13,934 nt of DNA from Frankiaceae bacterium (GCA_030840885.1 JAVEDQ010000179.1:1-13934); one strand, 5' to 3'. Counted from the first letter of the stretch, positions 5,922 to 13,763 are shown. Translations and numbers: made by a program. The notes: generated from the letters alone by a model not told the origin.

Positions 5922-7028
5922 TCAGGTCCAGTAGAGCCGCTGCGCCGCCGGTAGCCGCGTGGCCAGCGCGTCGTCGAACCACTCCCGCATCTCGTTCATC
6001 AGCGGCGTCGGGTAGACGTGCTTGACCGCGCCGAACTTGCCCCGCTTCTGCCGGCGCAGGTCCTCGTCCATCTCGAGCTGCGTGCGCGGGTACCAGTCGA
6101 GCAGCACGGCCTTGCTCTTCGGGGTGAAGCGGTGCGTGATCATCTCGACGGTGAGGTCGAGACCGGGCACACCGGCTGTCGCCCTGGCCACGTCGTCGAG
6201 CAGCGAGCCGTACCCGTCCCGCCAGTCCTCGACCGGCATGATCGGCGCGATGGTCAGCCCGATCGGGTAGCCGGCGTGCGCGAGCCGCCGCAGCGTCTCG
6301 ATGCGCTCGGGTAGCCGAGCCGTGCCGCCCTCGAAGCGGTGCGCGACGGCGGCCGCGTTGACCGAGAGCCGCACCCGCGTGCGTCCGCCGTGCGGCAGGG
6401 CCACCAGGGCGTCGACGTCGTCGAACTTCGTGGTGAAGCGCAGCGACGCGGGCGCGGCCCACTGGTGCGTGCCGAAGTGGGCGATGGTCCGGCTGAGCGA
6501 GCCGGTGACGTGCTCGATCGCCAGCGGGTCGGTGTAGCAGGACGCCTCGAAGGTCGTGCCCTCGCGGTGCCGCTCGAGGTTCGGCGTGGTGATCGTGCCG
6601 GAGCCGACGTAGCCGTCGAGCGTTGCGAGGATCTCGTCGAGGTTGGCGTAGACGCGGGTGATCGGCGGACCACCCAGCGAGCCCGCGAGGTAGCAGTACT
6701 GGCAATGCGCCGGGCATCCCTCGGCGAGGTCGACGCGCCAGTCCGCACTCGGCGGGATCGGCTGCAGCTGCAGCTTCGAGGCCGGCGCCACGGTGACGGC
6801 GAGGGTGTTCTTGGCCTGGCGGTAGGTGTCCCGCTCGTCCTCCCCGCGCAGTGGCGGCAACCGGTCTCCGGTCAGCAGGGTGATGTCCTCGACACCGGCG
6901 GCCTCGCACCGGCGGACGATCTCCTGACCGTGGGGCTGCTCGGCGGCCGACCGCGTGACCAGCACCCGCCGCGGGGTCCACCGACGGGCAGGGCGGAGCG
7001 CGTTCGGCGTCGCGGCAGGTGCGGTCAT
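5922..7028 (-). CDS. Spore-photoproduct-lyase-family radical SAM protein
   Basis: A 368-residue protein. The cluster motif GCPAHCQYCYL gives Cys105-x3-Cys109-x2-Cys112 for the [4Fe-4S]/SAM centre. The surroundings match SplB rather than generic radical SAM enzymes: LAGSLGGPPITRVYANLDEIL, FEASCYTDPLAIEH, SLRFTTKFDDVDALV, RVRLSVNAAAVAHRFEGGTARL, and GYPIGLTIAPIMPVEDWRDGY. Cys164 in FEASC aligns by eye with the Cys141 H-atom donor of B. subtilis SplB, and Tyr111 and Tyr113 match its conserved tyrosines. SplB repairs the UV-induced thymine dimer called spore photoproduct. Here the organism appears to be an actinobacterium, so the substrate is open. ATG at 7028 is chosen; a frame back to 7112 would overlap the divergent Nif3 gene and adds non-conserved residues. 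No good Shine-Dalgarno is seen. Confidence 0.85.
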   Translation of the reverse strand: MTAPAATPNALRPARRWTPRRVLVTRSAAEQPHGQEIVRRCEAAGVEDITLLTGDRLPPLRGEDERDTYRQAKNTLAVTVAPASKLQLQPIPPSADWRVDLAEGCPAHCQYCYLAGSLGGPPITRVYANLDEILATLDGYVGSGTITTPNLERHREGTTFEASCYTDPLAIEHVTGSLSRTIAHFGTHQWAAPASLRFTTKFDDVDALVALPHGGRTRVRLSVNAAAVAHRFEGGTARLPERIETLRRLAHAGYPIGLTIAPIMPVEDWRDGYGSLLDDVARATAGVPGLDLTVEMITHRFTPKSKAVLLDWYPRTQLEMDEDLRRQKRGKFGAVKHVYPTPLMNEMREWFDDALATRLPAAQRLYWT

Positions 7029-7110
7029 ATACCGGTCAACAACGGCCGGATGGTGGGCGTTCCGGGCCGGGCGGCGTTGCTCCGCGACCAGGCGGTGATC
7101 TACTGCACGC

Positions 7111-8295
7111 ATGCCCGCCAGCCAGCCGACGTTGCAGGACTGCCTGGACGTGCTCGAGGCCGCCTACGACCCCGCCGATGCCGAGTCCTGGGACGCCGTC
7201 GGCCTGGTCTCCGGCGACCCGGCGGCGGAGGTGGGCCGCGTCCACTTCGCCGTCGACCCGACCGAGGCGGTCGCGCGCGAGGCGGTCGCCGCCGACGCCC
7301 AGCTGCTGGTCACCCACCATCCGCTCTTCCTGCGCGGCACCTCCTCGGTGGCCGAGACAGATGCCGGAGGCCGCGTCGTCGCCACGTTGATCCGCGGCGG
7401 CTGCGCACTGTTCGCCGCGCACACCAACGCCGACGTCGCCCGGCCCGGCGTCAACGACGCACTGGCGGCGCTGTTCGACCTGCGGGACACCGCGCCCCTG
7501 CAGCCCGTATCAGCGCGGGACGGCCGGCTGGCCAAGCTCGTCGTCTTCGTGCCCCGGGACGACCGGGAGCGGCTGCTGGACACCCTGGCCGCCGCCGGAG
7601 CGGGCACCGTCGGCGACTACGACCGGTGCGCCTGGTGGGCCGAGGGCACCGGCACCTTCCGGCCGCTGGCGGGCGCGCACCCGACGATCGGCTCGGTGGG
7701 CGACGTCGAGCAGGTCTCCGAGGCCCGGCTGGAGATGGTGGTGCCGAGGGCTCGGACGACGGCCGTGCTCGCCGCGCTTCGTGCCGCACACCCCTACGAG
7801 GAACCGGCGTTCGACCTGCTGCCGATGCTCGACGTCGATCCCGGGCGGTCGCGGAAGGGCCTCGGACGCGTCGGGGACCTACCGGAGCCGACGACGCTCG
7901 GCGCCTTCCTCGACGTCGCGGCCGCGCGGCTGCCGCGCACGGCCTGGGGAGTGCGTGCGACCGGGGACGCCGACCGTCCGGTCCGCCGCGTCGCCGTCTG
8001 CGGAGGATCGGGCGGGGAGCTCGCCGGTGCCGCGGCCGCCGCGGGTGCCGACGTGTTCCTGACCTCCGACGGACGCCACCACTACACCGCCGACGCGGTG
8101 GCCGAGCACGACCTCGCGATCATCGATGCCGCGCACTGGGCCACCGAGTGGCCGTGGCTCGGGAGCGCGGCCGACCTGCTGCGTTCCGGGCTGTCCAGCG
8201 GCCCGGTGACCGATACGTTGCCCGATAACGTGTTGCTGCCGGCCACGACGGTCTCCGACCTGCGTACCGACCCCTGGACCCTGCACCGCAGCTGA
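7111..8295 (+). CDS. Nif3-family dinuclear metal-centre protein
   Basis: A 394-residue member of the Nif3/YbgI/DUF34 family, also annotated as 'GTP cyclohydrolase I type 2'. Metal-ligand motifs are at both ends: VTHHPLF (His69, His70) and AAHTNAD (His104) in the first half, and SDGRHH followed by IDAAHWATEWP (His342, Glu346) in the second. Residues ~135-235 are the inserted PII-like domain seen in the long form (KLVVFVPRDDRERLLDTLAAAGAG ... RAAHPYEEPAFDLLPM). The family forms hexameric toroids; the physiological reaction is not settled. The ATG lacks a strong ribosome site. It is the first gene of the cluster with the zinc-ribbon and RNase H genes, syntenic with Rv2230c-Rv2229c-Rv2228c. Confidence 0.92.
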   Translation: MPASQPTLQDCLDVLEAAYDPADAESWDAVGLVSGDPAAEVGRVHFAVDPTEAVAREAVAADAQLLVTHHPLFLRGTSSVAETDAGGRVVATLIRGGCALFAAHTNADVARPGVNDALAALFDLRDTAPLQPVSARDGRLAKLVVFVPRDDRERLLDTLAAAGAGTVGDYDRCAWWAEGTGTFRPLAGAHPTIGSVGDVEQVSEARLEMVVPRARTTAVLAALRAAHPYEEPAFDLLPMLDVDPGRSRKGLGRVGDLPEPTTLGAFLDVAAARLPRTAWGVRATGDADRPVRRVAVCGGSGGELAGAAAAAGADVFLTSDGRHHYTADAVAEHDLAIIDAAHWATEWPWLGSAADLLRSGLSSGPVTDTLPDNVLLPATTVSDLRTDPWTLHRS

Positions 8296-8344
8296 CCCCA
8301 CGCCCACCATGTGGGTGAGCTCGCTCGGCAGGAGTCCGCCATGG

Positions 8345-8350
8345 AAGGAG
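8345..8350 (+). promoter_or_regulatory. Ribosome binding site fixing a TTG start
   Basis: AAGGAG lies six bases before TTG at 8357. This supports a TTG start for the zinc-ribbon gene instead of the ATG at 8309, which precedes this site. The ATG at 8341 is out of frame. Confidence 0.65.
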
Positions 8351-8356
8351 CCCCGG

Positions 8357-9106
8357 TTGGACGCCGATCCCCAGGCGCAGCTTCGCCTGCTCGAACTGCA
8401 GGCGAGCGACACCGCCGTCGACCGGCTGGCCGCGCGGCGACGCTCGCTGCCGGAGATCGACGAGATCCGCAACCTCACTGCGAGGTTGTCCGCTCTGGCA
8501 GCGGACCTCGTCGCCGCCGAGACCGAGGGTCGTGACCTCGGTCGGGCGCAGACGAAGCTCGAGGGCGAGGTCGACGCCGTACGCAGCCGCGCGGCCCGGG
8601 ACCAGTCGCGGCTCGACAGCGGGGCCGTCGGCTCGGCCCGCGAGTTGGAGAACCTGCAGTCCGAGATCGGGTCGCTCGGACGTCGGCAGGGTGACCTCGA
8701 GGAGCAGCTGCTCGAGATCATGGAGAACGCCGAGACCGCGCAGGCGACCGTCGACCGGCTGCGTGCCGAGCAGGCCGAGGCCGAGGCCGCCCGCACCGCC
8801 GCCGAGCAGCGACGCGACGCCGCCTTCTCCGCCATCGACGCCGAGTCGGCGCAGACGACCGAACGCCGCACCGCGCTCGCCGCCGAGCTGCCGGCCGAGC
8901 TGGTGGCGCTCTACGAGAAGATCCGCAAGTCGTCCGGCGGGATCGGTGCCGCCGGCCTCGTCCGACGCCGTTGCGAAGGCTGCCACCTGGAGGTGGGCGG
9001 TTCCGAGCTCCGCGAGATCGCCGCATTGCCACTCGAGCGCGTGCTGCGCCACGAGGACTGCCGCCGCATCCTCGTCCGGACCGAGGACTCCGGGCTGCCC
9101 GCATGA
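8357..9106 (+). CDS. Coiled-coil protein with C-terminal zinc ribbon (DUF164/zf-RING_7 type)
   Basis: 249 residues from the TTG at 8357. Residues ~5-190 are a long helical hairpin rich in Leu, Ala, Glu and Arg with heptad character and no membrane segment. Residues ~200-245 are the zinc ribbon: RRRCEGCHLEVGGSEL (Cys206, Cys209), then HEDCRRILVR (His232, Cys235). The usual second knuckle is CxxCGRILVR; here His replaces the third Cys, giving a CCHC set. Homologues such as Rv2229c sit between Nif3 and RNase H genes and have been suggested to bind nucleic acid or act as adaptors; the function is not established. The preceding gene is 61 bp away, and a small hairpin (8303-8315) lies in that gap. 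The next gene starts 22 bp downstream, so co-transcription is likely. Confidence 0.88.
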   Translation: MDADPQAQLRLLELQASDTAVDRLAARRRSLPEIDEIRNLTARLSALAADLVAAETEGRDLGRAQTKLEGEVDAVRSRAARDQSRLDSGAVGSARELENLQSEIGSLGRRQGDLEEQLLEIMENAETAQATVDRLRAEQAEAEAARTAAEQRRDAAFSAIDAESAQTTERRTALAAELPAELVALYEKIRKSSGGIGAAGLVRRRCEGCHLEVGGSELREIAALPLERVLRHEDCRRILVRTEDSGLPA

Positions 9107-9128
9107 GCTCCGTCAGCTTCGTCAGCCG

Positions 9129-10292
9129 ATGAGCCCGGGTCGCACCCTGCGCGTCGAGGCCGACGGCGGCTCACGCGGGAACCCCGGCCCCGCCGGGTAC
9201 GGCGCGGTCGTGCTCCAGGGCTCCGCCGTGCTCGCCGAGCGGGCCGCCTCCATCGGCCGGGCCACCAACAACGTCGCCGAGTACCGCGGCCTCATCGCCG
9301 GACTCGAGGCAGCCGCCGAGATCGACCCGGAAGCCACGCTCGATGTCCGGATGGACTCCAAGCTGGTCGTCGAGCAGATGAGCGGCCGGTGGAAGGTCAA
9401 GCACCCCGACATGCGGCCCCTTGCCTCGCAGGCCTCCGACCTCGTCCGCCGGTTCCCGAAGGTCAACTTCACCTGGATCCCGCGGGCCAAGAACGTGATG
9501 GCCGACCGGCTCGCCAACGAGGCGATGGACGCGGCGGCAGCGGGCCGCGGCTGGACGCCGTCGACACCGCAGGTCCCCGACCCCGAGCCCGTCGAGGATT
9601 CGGAGTCGGGGTTGGAGAAGGGCGATGCGGAATTCTGGGTCGAGCCCACGCCCAGCGCGCCCGTCAAGGCGGGGGAGCGTCCGCCGGGGTGGATGGCGCC
9701 GAGCGGTTCGCCCACCCGCACGCTGCTGCTGCGCCACGGCCAGACCTCACACTCGGTGCGCCGCCTGTTCAGCGGCTCGAGCGACCCGATGCTCAGCCCG
9801 GAGGGGCGCGACCAGGCACGGGCGGCGGCGAAGCGGCTGCTCGAGGTGCAGTTCGACGTCGTCGTCTCCAGCCCACGTCGGCGGGCCGTCACAACCGCTG
9901 AGCAGCTCGGCCGCGAGGTCGTGGTCGACGACCGGTTCCGGGAGACCGACTTCGGCGACTGGGAGGGCCGTAGCTTCGCCGAGGTCCGTGACCAGTGGCC
10001 CGACGAGATGGACGCCTGGCTCGCCGACCCGACCGTCGCTCCGCCCGGTGGGGAGTCGTTCGCCGAGACCGAGCAGCGCGTGCGCGCGGGCCTCGACGAC
10101 CTGCGGGCGCGCTACGTCGGCGGCACCGTGGTGATCGTCAGTCACGTGACGCCGATCAAGACGTTGGTCCGGCTCGCGCTCGAGGCTCCGCCGAGCGCTC
10201 TCTACCGGCTGCACCTCGATCTCTGCTCGTTGTCGACCGTCGACTGGTACGCCGACGGGCCCGCGGTGCTGCGGGGCTTCAACGCCACCTGA
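9129..10292 (+). CDS. Bifunctional RNase HI / histidine phosphatase (RnhC type)
   Basis: A 387-residue two-domain enzyme. Residues 1-~138 are RNase HI, which cleaves the RNA strand of RNA-DNA hybrids. The catalytic acids are Asp12 (EADGGSRGNPG), Glu51 (NNVAEYRGL), Asp76 (RMDSKLV) and Asp126 (VMADRLANEAMD). Residues ~140-190 are an acidic, Pro-rich linker. Residues ~196-387 are a histidine phosphatase of the CobC/alpha-ribazole phosphatase group: LLRHGQT (Arg202, His203), Arg271-Glu272 in FRETDFGDWEG, and His339 in VSHVTPI. The architecture is that of Mycobacterium Rv2228c, described as RNase H plus acid/alpha-ribazole phosphatase. ATG 9129 is the first start consistent with the domain. No strong ribosome site is present, and translation may be coupled to the gene ending at 9106. 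Confidence 0.94.
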   Translation: MSPGRTLRVEADGGSRGNPGPAGYGAVVLQGSAVLAERAASIGRATNNVAEYRGLIAGLEAAAEIDPEATLDVRMDSKLVVEQMSGRWKVKHPDMRPLASQASDLVRRFPKVNFTWIPRAKNVMADRLANEAMDAAAAGRGWTPSTPQVPDPEPVEDSESGLEKGDAEFWVEPTPSAPVKAGERPPGWMAPSGSPTRTLLLRHGQTSHSVRRLFSGSSDPMLSPEGRDQARAAAKRLLEVQFDVVVSSPRRRAVTTAEQLGREVVVDDRFRETDFGDWEGRSFAEVRDQWPDEMDAWLADPTVAPPGGESFAETEQRVRAGLDDLRARYVGGTVVIVSHVTPIKTLVRLALEAPPSALYRLHLDLCSLSTVDWYADGPAVLRGFNAT

Positions 10293-10299
10293 CGGGCTC

Positions 10300-10313
10300 G
10301 TGTCCCGTGACAC
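10300..10313. repeat. Small hairpin just after the RNase H gene
   Basis: GTGTC-CCGT-GACAC, a perfect 5-bp stem with a four-base loop, begins 8 bp after the stop codon. No T-run follows, so it is a weak terminator at best or a protein-binding dyad. Confidence 0.3.
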
Positions 10314-10390
10314 CTACTGCCGCGTACTCGCGTTCGGCGACGCGCAGTGCCTGGCGGGCTGAGCAGGACCCTGTCTCGCGTCGCCGGAGC

Positions 10391-10427
10391 CGACGCCGCG
10401 TGAGTTCGCCCGAACGGTGCGGCGTCG
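10391..10427 (+). terminator. Strong stem-loop between the RNase H gene and the cyclase gene
   Basis: CGACGCCGC (10391-10399) pairs with GCGGCGTCG (10419-10427). Within it GTTCG (10404-10408) pairs with CGAAC (10411-10415). A further 9-bp inverted repeat, GGCGACGCG/CGCGTCGCC, is at 10336-10344/10377-10385. The gap 10293-10483 holds no gene that I can support. Without a U-tract it is a terminator only by position and stability; a structured leader for the cyclase mRNA is the alternative. Confidence 0.5.
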
Positions 10428-10483
10428 CTCACTCCCGGCCGGGCGGACACCACCAGGTAATCGGGCGATGACATCCTGATGCC

Positions 10484-12115
10484 ATGTCCAGGAGCAAGCG
10501 TGCGGGGGAGGCCCCCGAGCATCTCCTGCGCGGTGACGCCCTCGACGCCTGGTTGTTCGGCGATCCACGCGGCCGATCGGCCCGCTACCGGCGGCGGGTG
10601 CAGCGCATCCTCACCATCACGCTGGTGGTCGCGAACGCTGTCGGTGCGATCGTGGTGGCGTGCCTTGGACTGTTCCTCATCCCCGGCCCCTCGGTGTTCT
10701 CCGGGCCGTCGGCCATCACCACCTTCGTGGTGCTGCCGCTCTACGTCCTCGCCGCGTTCGGGATAGGCGTCGGGGTCGGCACCGTCTGGGCGCTGCGGAC
10801 CCTGCGCTGGTTCAGCGAGGCGAGGCCGCCCACCGCTGACGAGGCCCGGGCCACCTTCGCGGTGCCGTTGCGGTTGATGGTGCTGCAGGGCACGCTTTGG
10901 GCCGGTGCCGTCGTGCTGTGCACGGTTCTCTACGGGCTCGCTGAGCCACGGAACGTGCCGCGGGCGCTGTTCTCCACCCTGTTCGGCGGCATCGTCGTCT
11001 GCGCGAACGCCTTCCTGCTCGCCGAGTTCGCCCTCCGACCCGTGGCCGCGCAGGCGCTGCGCTTCCGTCCTCGCTCGGGGCGCCGCGCCGGCGTGCGGGC
11101 CAGGACGTTGCTCGTGTGGGCGACAGGCTCGGCGATCCCCGTCGTCGGCGTGATGACGCTCGCCGTGTTCACGCTGTTCCGCGACGACATCTCGGCCGAC
11201 AAGCTCGCCACGACCATCCTCGCCCTCGGCGTCGTCATGCTCGTGTTCGGCCTGCTGCTCATCGAGCTGCTCAACCGGGCGACAATGGCGCCGATCCGCG
11301 CGGTCCGCACCGCGATGCGCGAGATCACGCAGGGGCGGCTCTCGGCCGAGGTCGCCGTCTTCGACGGGACCGAGCTGGGCGACCTGCAGGCCGGCTTCAA
11401 CGACATGGCCACGGGGCTGCGGGAACGGGACCAGGTGCGGGACCTGTTCGGCCGGCATGTGGGGGAGTCGGTCGCCGCGGCGGCGCTGGCCAGCCGGCCG
11501 GAACTCGGCGGCGAGGAGCGCTACGTCGCCGTGCTGTTCGTGGACGTGGCCGGCTCCACCGAGCTCGCCCTGGCCCAGCCACCGGCGGCGGTGGTGGACC
11601 TGCTGAACCGCTTCTTCACCGTCGTGGTGGAGGAGGTGGAGGCGCACGACGGGCTCATCAACAAGTTCATCGGGGACGCGGCGCTGGCGATCTTCGGCGC
11701 GCCCACCGTGCTGCCCTACGCCACCGACAGCGCCCTGGCCGCGGCGCGGGCGGTCATGGACCGACTCGCCGCCGAGGTGCCCGACATCGCCGCCGGTGCC
11801 GGTGTGGCCTCCGGCTGCGTCATCGCGGGCAACGTCGGTACGCGGGAGCGCTTCGAGTACACCGTGATCGGTGACCCGGTGAACGAGGCCTCACGGCTCG
11901 CGGATCTGGCGAAGGAGACCGGGGGGATCGCCGTCAGTCGGACCGTCGTCGAGCAGTCCGGCCTCGCCGAGCAGCGGCGTTGGGAGCACCACCAGGACGT
12001 CGAGCTGCGCGGTCGGCACGAGAAGACCGAGGTCTACCGCCCGGTCAGCCCGAGCGGCAGCAACGGTGCGGCCCGCCAGCCGGCGTCGAACGGCCACCAG
12101 CACGCCGCTCGGTGA
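10484..12115 (+). CDS. Membrane-bound class III adenylate cyclase with HAMP domain
   Basis: A 543-residue protein. Six membrane helices lie at roughly 41-66, 78-105, 129-152, 163-184, 205-231 and 242-263. A HAMP linker follows at ~264-318 (MAPIRAVRTAMREITQGRLSAEV ... LGDLQAGFNDMATGL). A class III cyclase domain covers ~345-520. Catalytic residues are all visible: metal-binding Asp354 (LFVDVAGST) and Asp398 (NKFIGDAALAIFGAP), adenine-selecting Lys394 and Asp464 (VIGDPVNEASR), and transition-state Asn467 and Arg471. Lys/Asp indicates ATP, so cAMP is the expected product. The layout matches the mycobacterial Rv1318c-Rv1320c/Rv3645 group. The C-terminal ~25 residues are low-complexity. It is convergent with the ArsB-like gene, the stops being 3 bp apart. 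No strong ribosome site precedes the ATG. Confidence 0.92.
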   Translation: MSRSKRAGEAPEHLLRGDALDAWLFGDPRGRSARYRRRVQRILTITLVVANAVGAIVVACLGLFLIPGPSVFSGPSAITTFVVLPLYVLAAFGIGVGVGTVWALRTLRWFSEARPPTADEARATFAVPLRLMVLQGTLWAGAVVLCTVLYGLAEPRNVPRALFSTLFGGIVVCANAFLLAEFALRPVAAQALRFRPRSGRRAGVRARTLLVWATGSAIPVVGVMTLAVFTLFRDDISADKLATTILALGVVMLVFGLLLIELLNRATMAPIRAVRTAMREITQGRLSAEVAVFDGTELGDLQAGFNDMATGLRERDQVRDLFGRHVGESVAAAALASRPELGGEERYVAVLFVDVAGSTELALAQPPAAVVDLLNRFFTVVVEEVEAHDGLINKFIGDAALAIFGAPTVLPYATDSALAAARAVMDRLAAEVPDIAAGAGVASGCVIAGNVGTRERFEYTVIGDPVNEASRLADLAKETGGIAVSRTVVEQSGLAEQRRWEHHQDVELRGRHEKTEVYRPVSPSGSNGAARQPASNGHQHAAR

Positions 12116-12118
12116 TCG

Positions 12119-13231
12119 TCATGGCAGGACGAGCACCGTCGCCGCCAGTAGCACGGGCACCCCGGCCAGGCCGAGCAGCGTGAACTGCCGGGCGCTGATG
12201 TGGACACCCCGCGCGCGGCACCGCTCGCGCCACAGCAGGGTCGCGAGCGACCCCCACAGCAGCACCAACGGCCCGACGTTCACGCCGACGAGCAGTGCGG
12301 GGAGGTCGCCGGGTGGGGTGCTGCGCTCGAGTGCGAGGTAGGCCGGGAGGTTGTTGACGCCGTTGGCGGCGGCCGCGGCCACAGCGGTCACACGCGCACT
12401 GCCACCGGGGCCGACCAGCCGGGTCAGCAGGTCGTCGAGCCCGTGCCGGCCGACCGCGCTGACCACGAGGAACAGCCCGGTGGTCAGGAGCACCAGCCGC
12501 CAGGGCACGAGAGCCCAGCGCAGCCGGTGACGCTGCCGGACGGCGGCCGCGAGGGCGACCACGGTGGCGCCGACCGATGCCGCAGCCCAGGCCGGCGCGC
12601 CCAGCAGCACCGCCGGGGCGAAGCCGACGCACGCCACGGCCGCGACGCAGAACTGCAGCCGGTCGTCGGGTCGGAACGGCTCCGGCCGGACGTACCGGCC
12701 GCGCAACGACCCCGCGAAACGAATCCCGACCACGAGGACGGCGCCGACCGCGGCGACGACGGCCGGAAGGGCCATGCGGGACGCGAACGTCGCGGCCGAG
12801 ACGTCCAGCCGGTCCAGCGCCAACAGGTTCGTCAGGTTCGAGACCGGCAGCAGCAGGCTTGCGGCGTTGGCGATCCAAACCGCGAGGAAGGCGAACGGCA
12901 GCGGGTTCAGCTCCAGCCGCAGCGCGAGGGACAGGACCACCGGGGTCAGCAGCACCGCGGTGGTGTCCAAGCTCAATAGGACCGTCGTCGCGGTCCCGAG
13001 CAGAGCGACGAGACCGAACAGCCCGAGGACGCTGCCACGCCCGAGCCGCGCCACCCGGACTGCCGCGACGTCGAACACCCCCGCGGACTCGGCGAGCTCG
13101 GCGAGCACCGTCACCGCGACGAGGAACAGCAGGATCGGCGCGACCCGCGCCAGCACGTCGCGCGCCTCGCTCACCGGAAGCAGGCCCGTCACGACGCTGA
13201 GCAGACCGGCTGCGGCGCTCAGCGCCCACAT
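12119..13231 (-). CDS. ArsB-like permease (ArsB/SLC13 ion-transporter superfamily), short N-terminus
   Basis: A 370-residue, very hydrophobic protein with about ten membrane segments. Motifs align by eye with E. coli ArsB along its length: LLSLDTTAVLLTPVV (ArsB ANDGAALILTPIV), NAASLLLPVSNLTNLL, GLFLVVSAVGRHGLDDLL, NGVNNLPAYL, and NVGPLVLLWGSLATLLW followed by ISARQFTLLG. ArsB exports arsenite; the substrate here is unproven because no arsR or arsC is nearby. ArsB is about 429 residues. This protein starts near ArsB residue 26, so the usual first helix is missing, and an in-frame TGA 18 bases before the ATG rules out a simple upstream extension. ATG at 13231 has no clear ribosome site. It is a separate unit from the LapA gene because a strong hairpin lies between them. 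Confidence 0.82.
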   Translation of the reverse strand: MWALSAAAGLLSVVTGLLPVSEARDVLARVAPILLFLVAVTVLAELAESAGVFDVAAVRVARLGRGSVLGLFGLVALLGTATTVLLSLDTTAVLLTPVVLSLALRLELNPLPFAFLAVWIANAASLLLPVSNLTNLLALDRLDVSAATFASRMALPAVVAAVGAVLVVGIRFAGSLRGRYVRPEPFRPDDRLQFCVAAVACVGFAPAVLLGAPAWAAASVGATVVALAAAVRQRHRLRWALVPWRLVLLTTGLFLVVSAVGRHGLDDLLTRLVGPGGSARVTAVAAAAANGVNNLPAYLALERSTPPGDLPALLVGVNVGPLVLLWGSLATLLWRERCRARGVHISARQFTLLGLAGVPVLLAATVLVLP

Positions 13232-13263
13232 GCGTCGGTCCGGAATTCAGTCCGGCGGCGGCA

Positions 13264-13297
13264 CCGGGCCAGGTCCCCCGGGAGGGTCCTGGCCCGG
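13264..13297 (-). terminator. Strong hairpin terminator between the LapA and ArsB-like genes
   Basis: CCGGGCCAGG (13264-13273) pairs perfectly with CCTGGCCCGG (13288-13297). Three further GC pairs are possible inside the 14-base loop. It begins 20 bp after the LapA stop, in the direction of transcription. There is no U-tract, as is common for actinobacterial terminators. Confidence 0.65.
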
Positions 13298-13316
13298 CAC
13301 GGCCTTCGAGCTGGCG

Positions 13317-13763
13317 TCAGCGGTTGCCGCGACGGATCGCCCGCAGCTCGCGCTTCGCCTTCAGCGCGGGCAGCAGGCCGAGGAGCAAGCCGATGAGGAA
13401 GCCGGCGGCCAGGGCGATGCCCAGAGCAGCCGCGAGCGACAACGACTTGTCGGTGCCGAAGAACTGGATGTTCGTCCGGTCGGTGTTCTGCGCGATGAAC
13501 ACGGCGACGACAACGGCCACGATGATCGCCAGCAGCATGGCGAGGTAGGTCGCGATACCGGGCCCGCTGCGGCGCTGGTGGCCGGGGTCCGGCTGGCCGC
13601 CGAACTGTTGCCCCGCGGGCTGGCCGCCGGGCTGCTGACCGGCGGGCTGACCGACCGGCTGTCCGGGGGCCCCGCCGCCCATCGTCGGGTAGGTGCTCGT
13701 GGGCTGATTGGCGCCCTGAGCAGGCTGGTTGGGGCCGTAGGGGGGTTGCCCTGGCTGTGTCAT
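13317..13763 (-). CDS. LapA/DUF1049-domain membrane protein
   Basis: A 148-residue protein from the ATG at 13763. Residues 1-~65 are a Gln/Gly/Pro-rich cytoplasmic tail with GQP-type repeats (QPVGQPAGQQPGGQPAGQQ). Residues ~70-91 are the first membrane helix, followed by the family hallmark AQNTDRTNIQFFG. Residues ~108-132 are the second helix, and a basic tail ends the protein (KAKRELRAIRRGNR). The family is the lipopolysaccharide-assembly-protein-A domain; in Gram-positive actinobacteria the role is unknown, perhaps in the envelope. A longer frame reaching 13931 is rejected because it would run antisense through rnpB. The promoter probably lies at the AT-rich element at 13794-13800, 31 bp upstream. 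Confidence 0.85.
   Translation of the reverse strand: MTQPGQPPYGPNQPAQGANQPTSTYPTMGGGAPGQPVGQPAGQQPGGQPAGQQFGGQPDPGHQRRSGPGIATYLAMLLAIIVAVVVAVFIAQNTDRTNIQFFGTDKSLSLAAALGIALAAGFLIGLLLGLLPALKAKRELRAIRRGNR

Noticed and set aside
6339..8228. 629-residue open frame on the plus strand
   Set aside because: Crosses antisense to the SPL-family gene and then runs in the wrong frame through the Nif3 gene.
8309..8356. ATG start at 8309 for the zinc-ribbon gene
   Set aside because: It overlaps a small hairpin and precedes the AAGGAG that sits correctly for TTG 8357; the first 16 residues are not family-like.
10202..11647. 481-residue open frame on the minus strand
   Set aside because: Lies opposite the cyclase and the end of the RNase H gene; His/Arg/Gly-rich shadow sequence with no family motif.
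418..12115. cAMP circuit from the cyclase to the CNB-kinase
   Set aside because: Not claimed: the genes are 8.6 kb apart in different units and the CNB phosphate-binding cassette looks degenerate.
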